Both the position numbers and the translations under genes were made by a program. A DNA stretch of 64,000 nucleotides, from positions 122,951,362-123,015,361 of the forward strand of contig OY740765.1 in NCBI GenBank assembly GCA_963513935.1. The letters are read 5' to 3'. The DNA comes from Aphrophora alni (lineage: Eukaryota > Arthropoda > Insecta > Hemiptera > Aphrophoridae). This document shows positions 1 through 11,689 of this stretch, piece after piece; within the stretch, counting starts at the first letter, position 1; each line of letters starts with the position of its first letter. The notes beneath the pieces are model-generated. The model ran no database searches. It had not been told where the DNA came from and saw only the letters and a list, made by a program, of their open reading frames with translations.

Positions 1-632
1 TATATTGTTTCTGGAACGGGGATGTTTGTCTACAGATTCACTAAGTCAAACGAGGCTATTTACAGAATTTCTAAAGCATTGGATAAAATCATTAGAATGC
101 ACTTTGTTTTTATCAACGACTATCGCCTATTAAATAGTCTGGAGCTGGTTACCAAAATTTGAAACATAAAATTGAATAAGGGTCAAAAACTCTGGAATAT
201 AAAGCGATTTGCTTATCTTCCACTTTTTCTTCTAATTTCTTACTATTTTGGTTTAGCCGATTTTCTAGCTCTACCTGCCCTAATCTACCTTTCTCCAAAT
301 TTTGTTCTAATTTCAAATTTGTTTCCTCAAATGTCTCATGAATACTTTTTATTAGATTTTCATTAATTTTTCATTTAATTCTAATTTATATTGTTTCCTA
401 TTTTCTTTTTTTCTTGTTTCATGAACTCAAAAATACTATTTAGGCTATAATAATCACTTTCTATCCTGGCTTTTCAACGTTATAAATCCTATTTTATATA
501 ATCTCATCCAATTCATCTACAATTTCATTTACATTATTAGTATTTAAATTAAATATATTTTTAACTAAATTTAGGTTGGTTTTTACCCTTTGATTATTTT
601 CCATTTTTGAAATATCTTAAATTAAACAGCTA
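1..632. other. AT-rich stretch, no gene seen
   Basis: No coding or RNA feature could be supported. If the gdl/DGCR6 gene continues past the left edge, as its missing 3' part implies, this stretch lies in its third intron. Confidence 0.4.
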
Positions 633-1200
633 CAGTACAACCTCTTTTATCTGGACTATTTAGGACCGGAAGTGATCCGGTTAATCAAAAATCCGGATAA
701 TCCGGAATTATAGAAAGATAAATAAAACAAAATATAAAATCATAACTTACCATTTACAATTTCCTTTTAGTCATGAAAAAACACAATATTTACACAGTCA
801 TTCAATTGACACAATACTGTAAATCATGAAAAACAATTTATTTACACACCTGAAATATTTACACATGCTTTTTACACATAATTTACACAGGGTTAAGTTG
901 TTATTAACAAAAAAAGTCATTTAACTTCCTCTGTTTTAAATTGGTGTGACGTTTCAATGCGGCACGATCACGTAAACGTTTCACCACCATTAGTTCAGCT
1001 GGCGTTTTATCCTGCTGTTGCTCCAAATAAGCTATGATGTTGTCCAGCTGTGTCTTCTCGTCCACATGTGTCATCCCCGGCTGTGTACTGTCTCCCTCTT
1101 CCTCGCTCTCGCTGTTGTCAGCTCCCTGCGGAGATGTACACGCTACAATTATCTCTTCAGCTGTCATGACTCCATAACCTATTTCGTTGTTGTCTGTTAA

Positions 1201-2927
1201 TCCTACAACCGGTCATGTTAATTTTCTTAAAAATTCTTCGTTTGTTTAAAAATTAATAAAATATATTATTTGTATACAAAACCTAACTTATAAGACATCA
1301 TTTTTCTCAGGAAGATGCATAGAATTCATCTATGTAATAAAAAAAAATTTGAAACGGTTTTGGAGTAGTATGTTAGATGTCAAAAATGATATTAACTTTT
1401 TTTCAGAAAATTCTGTATCACCCAAAATCAATAGCTTACTACCTTTTTCTAAGATATACAAAAGTTTTGTGTAATATTTTTGAATATATTTAGGAAAAAA
1501 AAAAGTTACATTTTAAAAATTTTAAAAAATATTTTACGAAAAAACTGAATTTTCTCTTTATTTTTTCCAAAAAACATAAAAAATAGTAAAATATATTTTA
1601 TACAGAATTTCTATATATCATTATGTCCAGAAAGGTGCATAGAATTTAGTTGTGTAGTGCAAAAAAATGTTACATGTATCACATTTGGAGTTTTTTGGTC
1701 AAATACCAAAAAATCGAGAGTAACGGAGAGTAAAATTTCACAGAAATGGTAATCAAAAACATACTAATACATTTTTTGCAATTTTTTCAACCATTACTTG
1801 AAATTTCAAATATATTTGTGAATATATTTAGGGGGAAAAAATAATAATATGTTACATTTTATAAATAAAAACAACGATTTTGACTAAAAAGTGATACTCT
1901 GACGGTTGAGGTTAGGTTTGTAACCTCCACAATTTAGCCTCACTAGTAACAATCTAAAGATAGGCCAAAGACAAAATCATTATATTTTACTAAGAAAATA
2001 TATACTTTACAAAGAATAACACACATATTCACTTTTATAATCATATAAAACAATAAATATAAGAAAATATGCATATAGGTTAGACTTACAATATTGGCCT
2101 AGGTTATCCCAAATATGAACCGTTCAAAAACTAAACTATCACTCAATAACATAGACTTTAGATATAAAAACACATATATTTTAACTTGTATACACAATTT
2201 ATATACAATTTGTATACACAAACCTTCAAAATAACAAATATCTAACCCCAAAACAATTTGCGGTACGTCATTTGTTACAGTTTTTACGTTGCACATTTGC
2301 CTATGTTCCGAGATCAAAACAAGGCCTTCTAAGAGTTCAAAGTAAATATCAAGTGGTACCAACTTATAGAATGGAATTTCACCTACAACATAGTGTAAAG
2401 TACAAGTCCTTTTTCTAACAAGATAAATGAATTTCGTCTTTTCGTAAAAAGCATCGAATGCCAAATGAATTTCGTGTCGTCAGGTTTGTTCTATGTTCAA
2501 GTACGAATATCTCTGGATCTGTTAGACGCAGAATAATTTGTAATCTACGGTTAGAAAGAGAAACATGTGATCTATATAACAGTGTTTTAGTTGACTTAAA
2601 TGACAGAAAAATAGAGTTGTAATCATATCAGGAAAAATGGAGCCGCGCTATACGAAAAGGCGCAGAGTTGAAATTTACGATTTTACCCTACAAAAATACG
2701 TGAACTTCACCAATTTTTGGAATATTATTTATAACGTTTTGTGGTATTTTTTTTTTTGCATGATATGCATCTACGGAACATTAGCTTTCCAACGGTATTT
2801 TATTTATTGCGATGGGACAATTTTAAGTTGGCGTAACGTTGAATGGCAAAATACGTGATTAAGAGTTGGTGAAATCACTTGGGAACACGTGGGCGACCTA
2901 CTGTAGGTCGCCGCACCAGTTCCAGGG
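1201..2927. mobile_element. piggyBac-like non-autonomous element nested in the Tigger transposase
   Basis: It is bounded on both sides by TTAA (1197-1200 and 2928-2931), the obligatory piggyBac target. The ends are weakly inverted: left TCCTACAACCGGTCATG, right end read inward CCCTGGAACTGGTGCGG. Removing it and one TTAA makes the flanking transposase reading frames continuous, which confirms the boundaries. No transposase is recognisable. Open frames at 2099-2464 (-) and 2637-2858 (+) match nothing I know. A 21-bp palindrome lies 15 bp inside the right end. Confidence 0.8.
2892..2912. repeat. Subterminal palindrome of piggyBac-like element
   Basis: Ten-base arms GGCGACCTAC and GTAGGTCGCC separated by one base, ending 15 bp from the right TTAA. 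It probably serves as a dimeric binding site for the source transposase; that role is inferred from its position. Confidence 0.6.
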
Positions 2928-4630
2928 TTAACCAATCATTGACGTTGTTGATATCAACATCGGAACAACCGTCAATACTTGCAAACATGCCTAACAATTG
3001 CTCTGTAGTGACAGTGGTTTCATTTGATTCACTTATTTGTTGAGTGGTAGGGTTCATTTCCTCAATTATATTGCATATGTTTGGCCTCAATTTTTTCCAA
3101 GACTTTTGTAGAGCACTTTCTGGAACATGATCCCAAGTGTCTGCAATCATGTAAATCATGTCTTTGACATTTACAGATTTTAACAAATCAATCACCCTTT
3201 GTTCGCCTTCTACTTCAATTAATTTGCTTAAAAGTTCCCTGCGACAAAGACACTTGATACTTTCCAACACACCTTGATCCATAGGTTGCAAAATTGGAGT
3301 CACATTTGGGGCGAGAAATTTAACTTTAATATCCCCACTGATGAGATCTTCTTCTGCAGGATGAGATGGCGCATTGTCAAGAAAAAAATCGCTTTTTCTG
3401 GCAGTTTTTTTTTTCTTTGAGATATTTTTTCACATCTGGGACGAAATTTCAAAAGAACAACTTTTAAAAATAAAGCTGTCCATCCACGCACTTTTTTGAT
3501 TTAGATAAATCACAGGCAAGGATGCACGATTTACATTTTTTAGTGCTTGAGGATTTTTTGCCTTGCCAATTATCACAAGGGGAATTTTGTGGTTTCCAGA
3601 AGCATTGCTACAAGCCATAGCAGTTAGGCAATCCTTGCTCTTTTAGTCGCCCTTGGCTGCCTCATCAGTTTTACAAGCTAAGGTTTTGCTCGGTAAAATA
3701 CGGTAAAACAGTCCTGTTTCATCAGCATTGTAAATCTGGCCAGGAGAAAGTTTTTCAGACGAAATAATTCGTTGAAAAGTTTCCTTAAACTTTTTACTTG
3801 CCGCCTGATCACTAGACAGGTTTTTACCAGTCACAGATAATTGTCTTATGCCATGCCGGTTTTTGAACCGCTCTAGCCATCCCTGGCTACCTGTAAAATT
3901 TGGATCAGGATTTGGTAATTTTTTGTTTAGGCTTGCCGCTTTTTCAGCCAAAATCGGTCCAGAAATCGTAACACCACGTTCTCGCTGAGCACTAAACCAC
4001 ATAAATAATGCCTCGTCCAACGATTAATTTTTTGCATTTTTTATAGTTCCTCTACCCTCTAAACTGTCTTTAGCGATCATTTTGAAGCAAAAGTCTTCAA
4101 TATTTTTACGATTTTTTTTCCAATCTGACACAGTTGGTGTCCCTACACCGAGTTCTGCAGCAAGTTTATTTAAAGATTCGCCCCTGTCTATACGATTCAA
4201 TGCGTCTAACTTTTGGGCCATTGTAAGCACCTTACGTTTTTGTTTCAACGCACAAACGCTACAACACAAATATAATACTATTAACCGTATCCGATCAAAA
4301 ATGTAAAGAAACTAAACACTGCACAGCACGATATGGTAATGATGTATTCCGGTCGCTAGCACGTGACAGACTACCCGCCGGCGTAGACAATAGACAAGGT
4401 CATTGGTCACTGTCGCGCCACATTGGGGTAGGGGCATGGTGGCACGGAGGTCAATGCTCCTCTACTTTCACTTCCCAGCACATCAACAACCCGTCCTACA
4501 ACTCGGCGACACTGTAGTGGTCAGGAAATCACGTTTTCATCAACATTAAATTTTTTATTTTTTGTTCCGGATTGATCCGGATAATCCGGACATCCGGTTT
4601 AACGAGGTCCGGATAAACGAGGTAGTACTG

Positions 4631-5390
4631 TATTTCTATTTTTTTAAATCAATTTTTTTTTACAACATTTTAAGTTTAATTTGATTTGAGTCTTAATAAG
4701 TTAATTTAATTAAATTAATTATTACTTCCTATTAATTCAAAAAAAACTCTCTTACCTGTACTTTTCATGATCATTTTCATATACTTTTCGATCCTGACCA
4801 ACTCGTGGTCAAGCCTGTCCCACGTTCATAAGCCAATTGTAATAACAAATTCCAACACCTTTCAATAAAAACTGAAGGCTTGAATTTATTTATTATTTTT
4901 TTAAATTTTATACTGGGAAGAATTTACTTTAAATTGTCAGGCACCAGCTTGTGAGAAAAGCACAAACACTTATTTATTTTACTCTTTTCTTGGGTAGTTT
5001 AATTTGGGAAAATGTCCTCATATATGATAAATGATCATGAAAAACTTCTGGAAATATATACATTTATTTACATAAATTTTGATATGTACATATTAAACAC
5101 ACATATTTTGGTTAAGTGGTTTGCTTAACTCCTTCTGAAATATATACATTTTATAATAAACAAATTATAGAACAACACATATAAGCTTAACAACTCTGAA
5201 ATCTCAGGTGTCTGTCTACATTCAACTTCTGAATTATATTTTTTGTCTTTAAACACAAAAAATCCAAGCAATCATTTTTTATGATTTCATTACATTTATT
5301 GATTAATCATATTACTTGCACTATTCCATTTCACCCAATCAAATTAATCTCGATATAAAGACCTCAGAAATGTGAACATTACATATTACC
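4631..5390. other. AT-rich, no gene seen
   Basis: Only AT-rich sequence with short direct repeats was seen. It lies in the presumed third intron of the gdl gene. Confidence 0.35.
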
Positions 5391-5395
5391 TAAAG

Positions 5396-5445
5396 ATGGG
5401 CGTATGCCCGAAACCGCAATCGTAAAGATATTATTTCTGCGATGG
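5396..5445 (+). other. Degenerate hammerhead-like / Penelope-type motif
   Basis: The sequence CTAAAGA is followed by a GGGC...GCCC stem and then GAAACCGC, with TTAC and GTAA on the flanks able to pair. This is the order of hammerhead parts found in Penelope-like elements, but the core CTGATGA is altered to CTAAAGA. No Penelope protein sequence was seen beside it. It may be a relic or chance. Confidence 0.2.
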
Positions 5446-5589
5446 AACAAGGATTAGTCTGACATACCAAATAAAGTAAAAATAACTAGTTAATTAGTTT
5501 TACACTAATCCATAGGTTAAAACCATGGAATCCAAAAGCAACCCTATAAGGATTAATGCAGGATCAGTCAAATGCTCACTTTTACAGGA

Positions 5590-6130
5590 TAGATAAGTTT
5601 ACATCACTTTTGTCATGGCCGAAGAAACAAGATGATCATGTAATTCTTTAATGGAACCTGCCCTATTGTGGTTTAAAAGGCAATGGTTGCATCTAACACG
5701 ATTGCGAAGTCAGCATCAGACATGCACTCAGTTCCGGAGCCTATGTACACTTTAAGTATGCAGCAACAGCATACTTTAAAGAGAGTGGATTGAAATATGG
5801 ACAAATACTGTTATGTATTTTGAAACCCATCACCGCAAGAGCAAGAATAGGATATATAACAGGGTTTATAATATCTCGAGAACACTTATTCCTGTTCAAT
5901 CTATTATGCATCCTCATGACTAGCATGTGGATCAGAGATGGAGTCACAAGAACACATCCTACTACAGTGCAATGTACAAAATAAGGTATGAAAGTATTTA
6001 AGATGGGAGGTGCCAGAAGAAATCTATCAGATTTTGACAACTAAAAATCTGCGACCATTGCCAGCTGTGACATACCATGGACATCAAGCCATTAACAACA
6101 CCTGATGCTGGAGGCATAAAAGAAGAAAAT
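5590..6130 (+). pseudogene. 3' remnant of a non-LTR retrotransposon
   Basis: In two plus-strand frames the translation resembles the C-terminus of Jockey/I-type ORF2 proteins. RIGYITGFIISREHLFLFN corresponds to the usual 'TGH...HL' block. It is followed, after a frame change near 5925, by ACGSEMESQEHILLQCN, the typical C...EH...C knuckle. Stops and frameshifts are present and no RT domain remains. Boundaries are approximate. Confidence 0.5.
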
Positions 6131-6593
6131 AATAACAACTGTATTATACACAGAAAAATGCTTCCAACAATGTATCCTCAGCAGCTTTTTTAATACAAAA
6201 ATTGTACACACAACGCATTGTTTTTTTACGTATGAAATATTTTGATGTAATTATAACAATTTTCAAGTTATTACCAAAATACTAACTTTTGGCTGCAAAT
6301 TTCTAAAATAATGGCTGAAGCAATATACTTATGGAAACTTTAATAATTTAGTCAGTAGGGTTCTAATAACCAGACCAAGTCTCCATTTTTTGCTGTATGT
6401 TAGGTAACAATAATTAAGAAACAAGTATCTATACTAGTAACTATAACAAAAATAAAATTAATCAACATTCAATTTTCTATGTAAATAACTATTGCAACAA
6501 CATACCATAGTTTTTATCTGGTTTAATAATCCAAGTCTTTGAAATCGATAAATTCAACTACAATTTGGTTTATTATTCAATTAAATTGCCTAC

Positions 6594-6727
6594 CTTTTCA
6601 TCCAGCTCAAGTATAATTCTCTTGTCATAATCTTTTAGCTCTTCTTTATTTTTCTCTTTCATAATTATCCGTTGTGCAGCTCTAGTTGCTTCATCAGAGG
6701 TACTTGTTAATATTTCTTTTACTGCCA
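6594..6727 (-). CDS. gdl/DGCR6 exon 3
   Basis: The exon follows a branch/pyrimidine stretch ending in TTTCCAG and stops at a GTAGGC donor. It encodes 44 complete codons. The end (KDYDKRIILELDEK) matches the conserved DGCR6 block around 'MDQKIVLELDRKV', preceded by a charged, probably coiled-coil stretch (RAAQRIIMKEKNKEEL). With the single T left by exon 2, its first two bases make a leucine codon. Continuous translation through the donor gives a false 95-residue frame ending in NLIE; the upstream hydrophobic part of that frame is intron. Confidence 0.8.
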
Positions 6728-7882
6728 CTGGAAATATCAAAGCCAGAATTAAGATTTGTATTTCCTTCAGTCGTACAATGATTAAAAATACTGTTGTTAA
6801 CACAATTGTGAAATGAAATAATGATGTTATTCCTCCAATATAACCAGAAGAACTGAGCATAGACCTATAATAATTACAGTATTTTAATGAGAGTTAAATG
6901 GATGATTTTTTAAAAAATTTATCTCATATACAGTTATTAAGTTATTCATTATATTTATTAATTTTTTCCATGCCAAAATATAATTGTATAGAAACAATAC
7001 AATAAATTTAAAATGGAATATCATATATGTGAATGATGTTTAATCAACAAGAAATTAAACAAAATTAAAAAAGAACAATAATAATTAATTAAAATACAAC
7101 AATAAAAATAGTGATTAATCAAATATAAATACTTATTCAACAAACCTTCATCCATTCTAAAGATAATATTGAAAACATAACATAAAACCTTGTGCCTATA
7201 TATTTAAAAGTACCTACTGTAACAATGTTTGGTAAAGGTGATTTAGGTCATTCAAAACTTCATATTTTACTATATTATTCCAAAAGATTGTAATACTAAA
7301 CAAAAGTCATCAAAATTATTGTACGATGAATAAGAAACAAAAATTATTAAGAATCAACATAGAAAAAAATATGATCTTTTTCTGTACATTATAAAATGTT
7401 TATAAGTAGTTTGTAATCTTTTCTGAATATAAAACTAACAGAAAGCATAATAACAATTAATTATAATTTGATTACACTTAAAAACATGAGTAATTTATTG
7501 CTAAGACAGCCATATGTGTTTGACAAATTATAGCCCCACATTAACTACAATGTGTAATGATAAAATTATTAATGATCAAACTTTATATTATGTATGTGAT
7601 AAGAGTTAGCTGCAGGCTTTTCTTACATTTGTGAGGTGGGTAGCCTAAGGCAATTCAAACTCATAGTACAGGGACTTGGTCGAGGGGTTACACATAGATT
7701 CATTTGTGTACTACTTTGTATAAATCAAATTTTAATTTGCATAGTAAATAATATACCCCTTAATACTAATAATGTTATTATTAGTAGTTTATCAGGTCAC
7801 AGAAACCAATATGACTATTTACCTTATAATAAAAGAATTTTGTATCCGCTTTGTATGGTAATTTTAAAAGTGACATAGTGTA
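6728..7882. other. Intron 2 of gdl, 3' part, no other feature
   Basis: AT-rich sequence between exon 3 and the I-like insertion. No coding or RNA feature was recognised. Confidence 0.5.
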
Positions 7883-7896
7883 AGTGTAGATTTATA
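7883..7896. repeat. Target-site duplication, left copy
   Basis: AGTGTAGATTTATA here is repeated exactly at 10112-10125, bracketing the I-like retrotransposon. Confidence 0.85.
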
Positions 7897-10111
7897 CTTA
7901 CTTCTTAAGACGAGCTTCCAGTGCTTTCCGCTCCGATGGCTCGATGGCTCGATGTCTCCGGTATAACAGTGACGCACTCTGCCAAAACTTGCTGTTTGAT
8001 AGAATATTCTCCAGGGTGGCCTCCTCACCAAGTTTCACTTTTAATATTTCTCGCTCCCAAAGGAAGTGGGAGCACTGGAGGAGAATGTGTTCCAGACTTT
8101 CCTCCACCAACATGCTTACGCCACACAGATCGCTATTAGATAATTTAAAACGGTGTACATATTTGTTTGTGACAATATGACCCGTGCGAGCTCTTGCCGC
8201 AAATGAAGACACGAATCGAGGAATTGATTTGTGTAAAAGGGGATCACTTGGAGTACGCTGTAGTGCGTAAAAGGCTTGTCCAGAGTCGCAGTGCTGCCAT
8301 CGCTGGTTCCATGTAGTTTCAAGCCAGTTTTCAGCCGCTCTCCTGCACTGCAGTAGTGAAAAACATGCTTCAGGTGCAGGGCCCATGTTACATGCGGTGC
8401 TGGCCAACGCGTTAGCTTTTTCATTGCCTGGTATACCACAGTGGCTCGGGATCCACTGCAAACACAATGTTCTTTTCCTTCAGATTCGCTAACAGGTCAT
8501 GGATTTCTGATATGCGGAAAAAGTAATCGTTTGCTTGACTGGCCTGAATAGCTTGAAGGGCAGATCTAGAATCTGTGAGGATGCAGATGTTTACTTGCTC
8601 GACAGTTCAGCAGAACTGCAGTGCAGCACTCAAAGCCAACAGTTCAGCATTCATGCTGAAGGATGCATCACAGGGGAACAAGAAGATCTCTTTCATTTTT
8701 GGGCAGTAAAACGCCGCTCCTCCTCTTCCATTTGCTTTGTCAACCGATCCGTCCGTGTAGATCAGCAGATATGGCTCATATCTCTCACGAATCATTTCCA
8801 TTGATGCCAATTTAAGAAGCATATGTGACTCTTGCTTTGTTAATGAGCCGGGAATGTCAAGGATTGCTTGGATTTTGGATCTCAGCCATGGTGGATGTTT
8901 CAAAGTCGTTGGAATAGTCTGTGGTCTCAAACATTCAAGTTCAGGACTTGGTTTATTTTTGCAGTTGTAGAACGACTGACGAACGCTATTGTATCTGTCC
9001 GCAACAAAGTCATGCAAGGTAGGCATGGCCAAAATTTGGAAATGCTTCTTGATTTGGAGCATCCGGATGTACAAGTCCAGTGGTGCAATCGCGAGCTCAA
9101 TTTCCATCGCTTGGCAGCTTGTAGTCTTTGGGCACCCCAGGCAGATCCGAAGTGCACAATTCTGCATAAGTTGTAGTTTTTTAATGTGAGTTTCAGCTGC
9201 GCCACCCCACACCTCACAGGCATAAAGCATTTTTGATCTTACAAATGATATATAGAACTGTCTCAGCATAAATGTGTCAGCTCCCCAGACTCTGCTTGAG
9301 ATGACTTTTAGAGCATTTATCCTGTTGGCGCTTTTTTCGACAATTGAGCTGATATGGGCGTTCCAGAGAAGCTTCGGATCCAGCTTGATTCCCAGTAGCG
9401 TAGGATGTTTGTGATATGATATTTCGATGTTATTCATAGAAACGAGTCGCTTATAGTTCTTATGTGTATACCGTCTTGAGAAGAAACAGGCTTCTGTTTT
9501 TGTAGAAGAAATGGTTAACCCCCATTTCTTACACCATTCGATAGTGTTTTCTAAAGCTTCTTGTACTCTGCTAGTCGCCAAGGCTGGTTCCCGGGCAGTG
9601 GCCCATATGGTGACATCATCAGCGTAGATTGCCAGAGATACTGAGGCAGGCATAACAGTTTCTAAGTCCCAGAGAGCTATGTTGAATAGTGACGGGCTAA
9701 TAACTGAGCCTTGCGGGATTCCATTGAGAGTGGCCCCCTCGAACGAGTATGTATCGTTGATTTTTGTCTTTATGGTCCTGTCTTTCAAGATATCCACAAT
9801 GAATTTCAAAATGTTACCTTTTAATCCAAGTTTGGTGCATTGATCGATAATCGTAATCCTGGAGACCTTATCAAATGCAGCTTCAAAATCAATTAAGACG
9901 GCTGTGGTGCACTCTTTCCTTGAAAACCAATTGTAAATGCTTTCAGTGAAGAAATGAAGTGCATCAGTAATACCTCTTTTTGGCCTGAAGCCAAACTGCT
10001 GTTGACTGAGAAGTCCAAAATGTTCCATTCGCCATATCCGGCGATTATTAACCACTCTCTATAGTAGTTTCCCAACACATGATGTGAGCGCAATTGGCCT
10101 ATATGACGAAG
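7897..10111 (-). mobile_element. 5'-truncated I-like non-LTR retrotransposon (RT + RNase H)
   Basis: A perfect 14-bp duplication (7883-7896 and 10112-10125) defines the insertion. The element runs right to left. Its 5' end is truncated inside the reverse transcriptase, just before the YRPIALTS motif. Its 3' end lies at the stop codon of ORF2, with TAAG-type sequence and no poly(A). RT followed by RNase H is typical of the I group (I, LOA and relatives). Confidence 0.85.
7898..10100 (-). pseudogene. I-like ORF2: reverse transcriptase, RNase H, C-terminal zinc knuckle
   Basis: Order from the 5' side: RT motifs FGFRPKRGITDAL, AVLIDFEAAFDKV, GIPQGSVISPSLFN and the catalytic LAIYADDVTIW (near 9625); thumb region to about 8900; RNase H with YTDGSVDKANGRGG and a later LTDSRSALQAIQ; then WIPSHCGIPGNEKANALA and a C-terminal CGVS...EHILLQC knuckle. 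A TAG replaces a glutamate-type codon in 'KLL-RVVNN' near 10060. Frameshifts lie near 8607 and 8440-8480. The YADD, TDG and GNE residues are intact, so decay is recent. The protein would copy the element's RNA at the target. Confidence 0.85.
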
Positions 10112-10125
10112 AGTGTAGATTTATA
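10112..10125. repeat. Target-site duplication, right copy
   Basis: Exact copy of 7883-7896. Confidence 0.85.
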
Positions 10126-11450
10126 ACATAATAGATTTATATATAATATTATATCGGTGTCATTGATTTGTCAACAAAACAACCTTTAAGTAGTAGTATA
10201 AAATATTTTAGTTTAACACTCACAAATAAAAACGTCGTTTCGCCTTGATAATAATTTTTATGAAATTATTTTAATTTCTATATTACCAACAATAACAATC
10301 CATACAATTCTACAGTCCTCTAATAACTTACTCTTTGTATCTTATTCAATTATATAAACTATCGCCTTCTCTCTAGAGCACCAGTTCTGGTCAGTTAAAT
10401 ATACATGCATAGGTATTTAATTTCATATATTATATTATCTATTACAAAATAGCTTTAATTACTTTCGAAGTTCTCAAATCAAAGTTTTAAAAGTTTCAGT
10501 TATGAATAATCAGTTCGGTTAAAGAGTTATATGTTTCAAATAGGTTTCATAAATTTGTTGAATTTCTTAGATCAATATTCCAAATTAATTAAGTTTATAA
10601 ATAATTTCAATTTAGTTTCAATTTCAATAGTGTCACATAAAAATATACAAGTAAATCAACTTTTAATCTTGAGGGTGGTAAAAAAAAAAAGAAGCAAAAG
10701 ATGGATATTACCTTTGGTCTTGTCGTTATAATTTAGGCTATTTTAGTTTTACCATATGAAATATGATTTTCAGCTTTTTTTTTTAATTATACTATACATT
10801 GATCACTCGTTTAAACTATGACTTCCAATTTATTTTTAAATATCTTTTATAATTAGATTTATCTGGATATAAGTTTTGGTAATGCTTCTTGCTTGAAGAT
10901 CAATTTGGAAATCCCTACTTCGTAAAAATGAAAATTTGTTTAGTTTCCTCTTCAATGTTATTTTTGTTACCACACTGGGGCTGTTCAAGAAGGGACTCAT
11001 ACAGTGGCACCCAGAGGATTTCCTTACCTAACCTAACCAACTTACACATAATATATGAATAACACACTTTATTGTTCTGGAGTCTAATATAAATTGATGT
11101 CCTTCCAGTTGGTGTCAAACAGATCTTCATCCTTAGTCCTAAGGCGCCTCATGAATTCACATAAGTAGGAATCTAACAAATCTCTACTGGCTCCACATTC
11201 TTTCTGTTCTTGGTAAAATGCTGTCCTTACTATATGCCAACAACGTTTCAACTATTATGTCAGGTCAGGTTCTGTCTGTTTTATTTATCTCAATAGAAAA
11301 TTGTTTACGAGTGGTGGTCCTGTTGTTAAACAGACCCCACAGATCTTGTTGCTTTATGATTATTATAGTATTGAATCCAAAAATAATATTTGTATCATCT
11401 GAAGATCATTATTAATTTAGAATTATTAAGTTTATTATTCTCTTAATTTT
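10126..11450. other. Intron 2 of gdl, no other feature
   Basis: AT-rich sequence without recognisable genes. Short open frames at 10531-10731, 10915-11130 and 11218-11415 show no known motif. Confidence 0.4.
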
Positions 11451-11689
11451 TAGCTACCCTCAGGGGCTCACTCCTTGTGAGTTAGAGTTTGGTGAACCCG
11501 GGGTTCCGGAGCTGGATCTCATCTCACTTCAACTTGTCTTGAGTGTGATCCTTTCTCTTTCTTCTTTCATATTGGGTACTAGGCCTTTTTTCCGACCCCG
11601 ACGCTGTTAGGTTTCCGAAGGCTAGGGGTCTCTAATCTACTCTTTTTTTCTTTCGGAGCTCTATTCCGCCTTCTCATCAATTTGACTAT

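Larger units (their letters stand above)
904..4269 (-). pseudogene. Tigger/pogo transposase, broken
   Basis: A DDE transposase that would cut and paste its own element. On the minus strand: 4269-4024 gives an N-terminal psq/CENP-B helix-turn-helix (AQKLDALNRIDRGESLNKLA); 4020-3643 gives a second Tc5/CENP-B-type HTH (GWLERFKNRHGIRQLSV) and the first catalytic aspartate region (YNADETGLF); 3618-3430 and 3303-2875 give later DDE segments (the latter with TPILQPMDQGVLESIK). The C-terminus resumes at about 1196-904, after the nested insert. Frame changes near 4022, 3630 and 3300-3430 plus the insertion make it non-functional. Family assignment is firm; exact clade is inference. Confidence 0.85.
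633..4630 (-). mobile_element. Tigger/pogo-type DNA transposon (Tc1/mariner superfamily) with a nested insertion
   Basis: The ends are inverted repeats: the left begins CAGTACAACCTCTTTTATC, and the reverse complement of the right begins CAGTACTACCTCGTTTATCC. Both are rich in CCGGAT motifs and are flanked by TA (631-632 and 4631-4632), the usual target duplication of the superfamily. The interior encodes a CENP-B/jerky-type transposase on the minus strand. A TTAA-flanked element (1201-2927) splits it, so the original was about 2.27 kb. A deleted sibling with the same ends lies at 20588-21530. Confidence 0.9.

Noticed and set aside
6573..6860. 95-residue frame that looks like a small membrane protein
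   Set aside because: The hydrophobic first half lies upstream of a TTTCCAG acceptor and is intron. Only the second half matches gdl/DGCR6, and the last residues lie past a GT donor.
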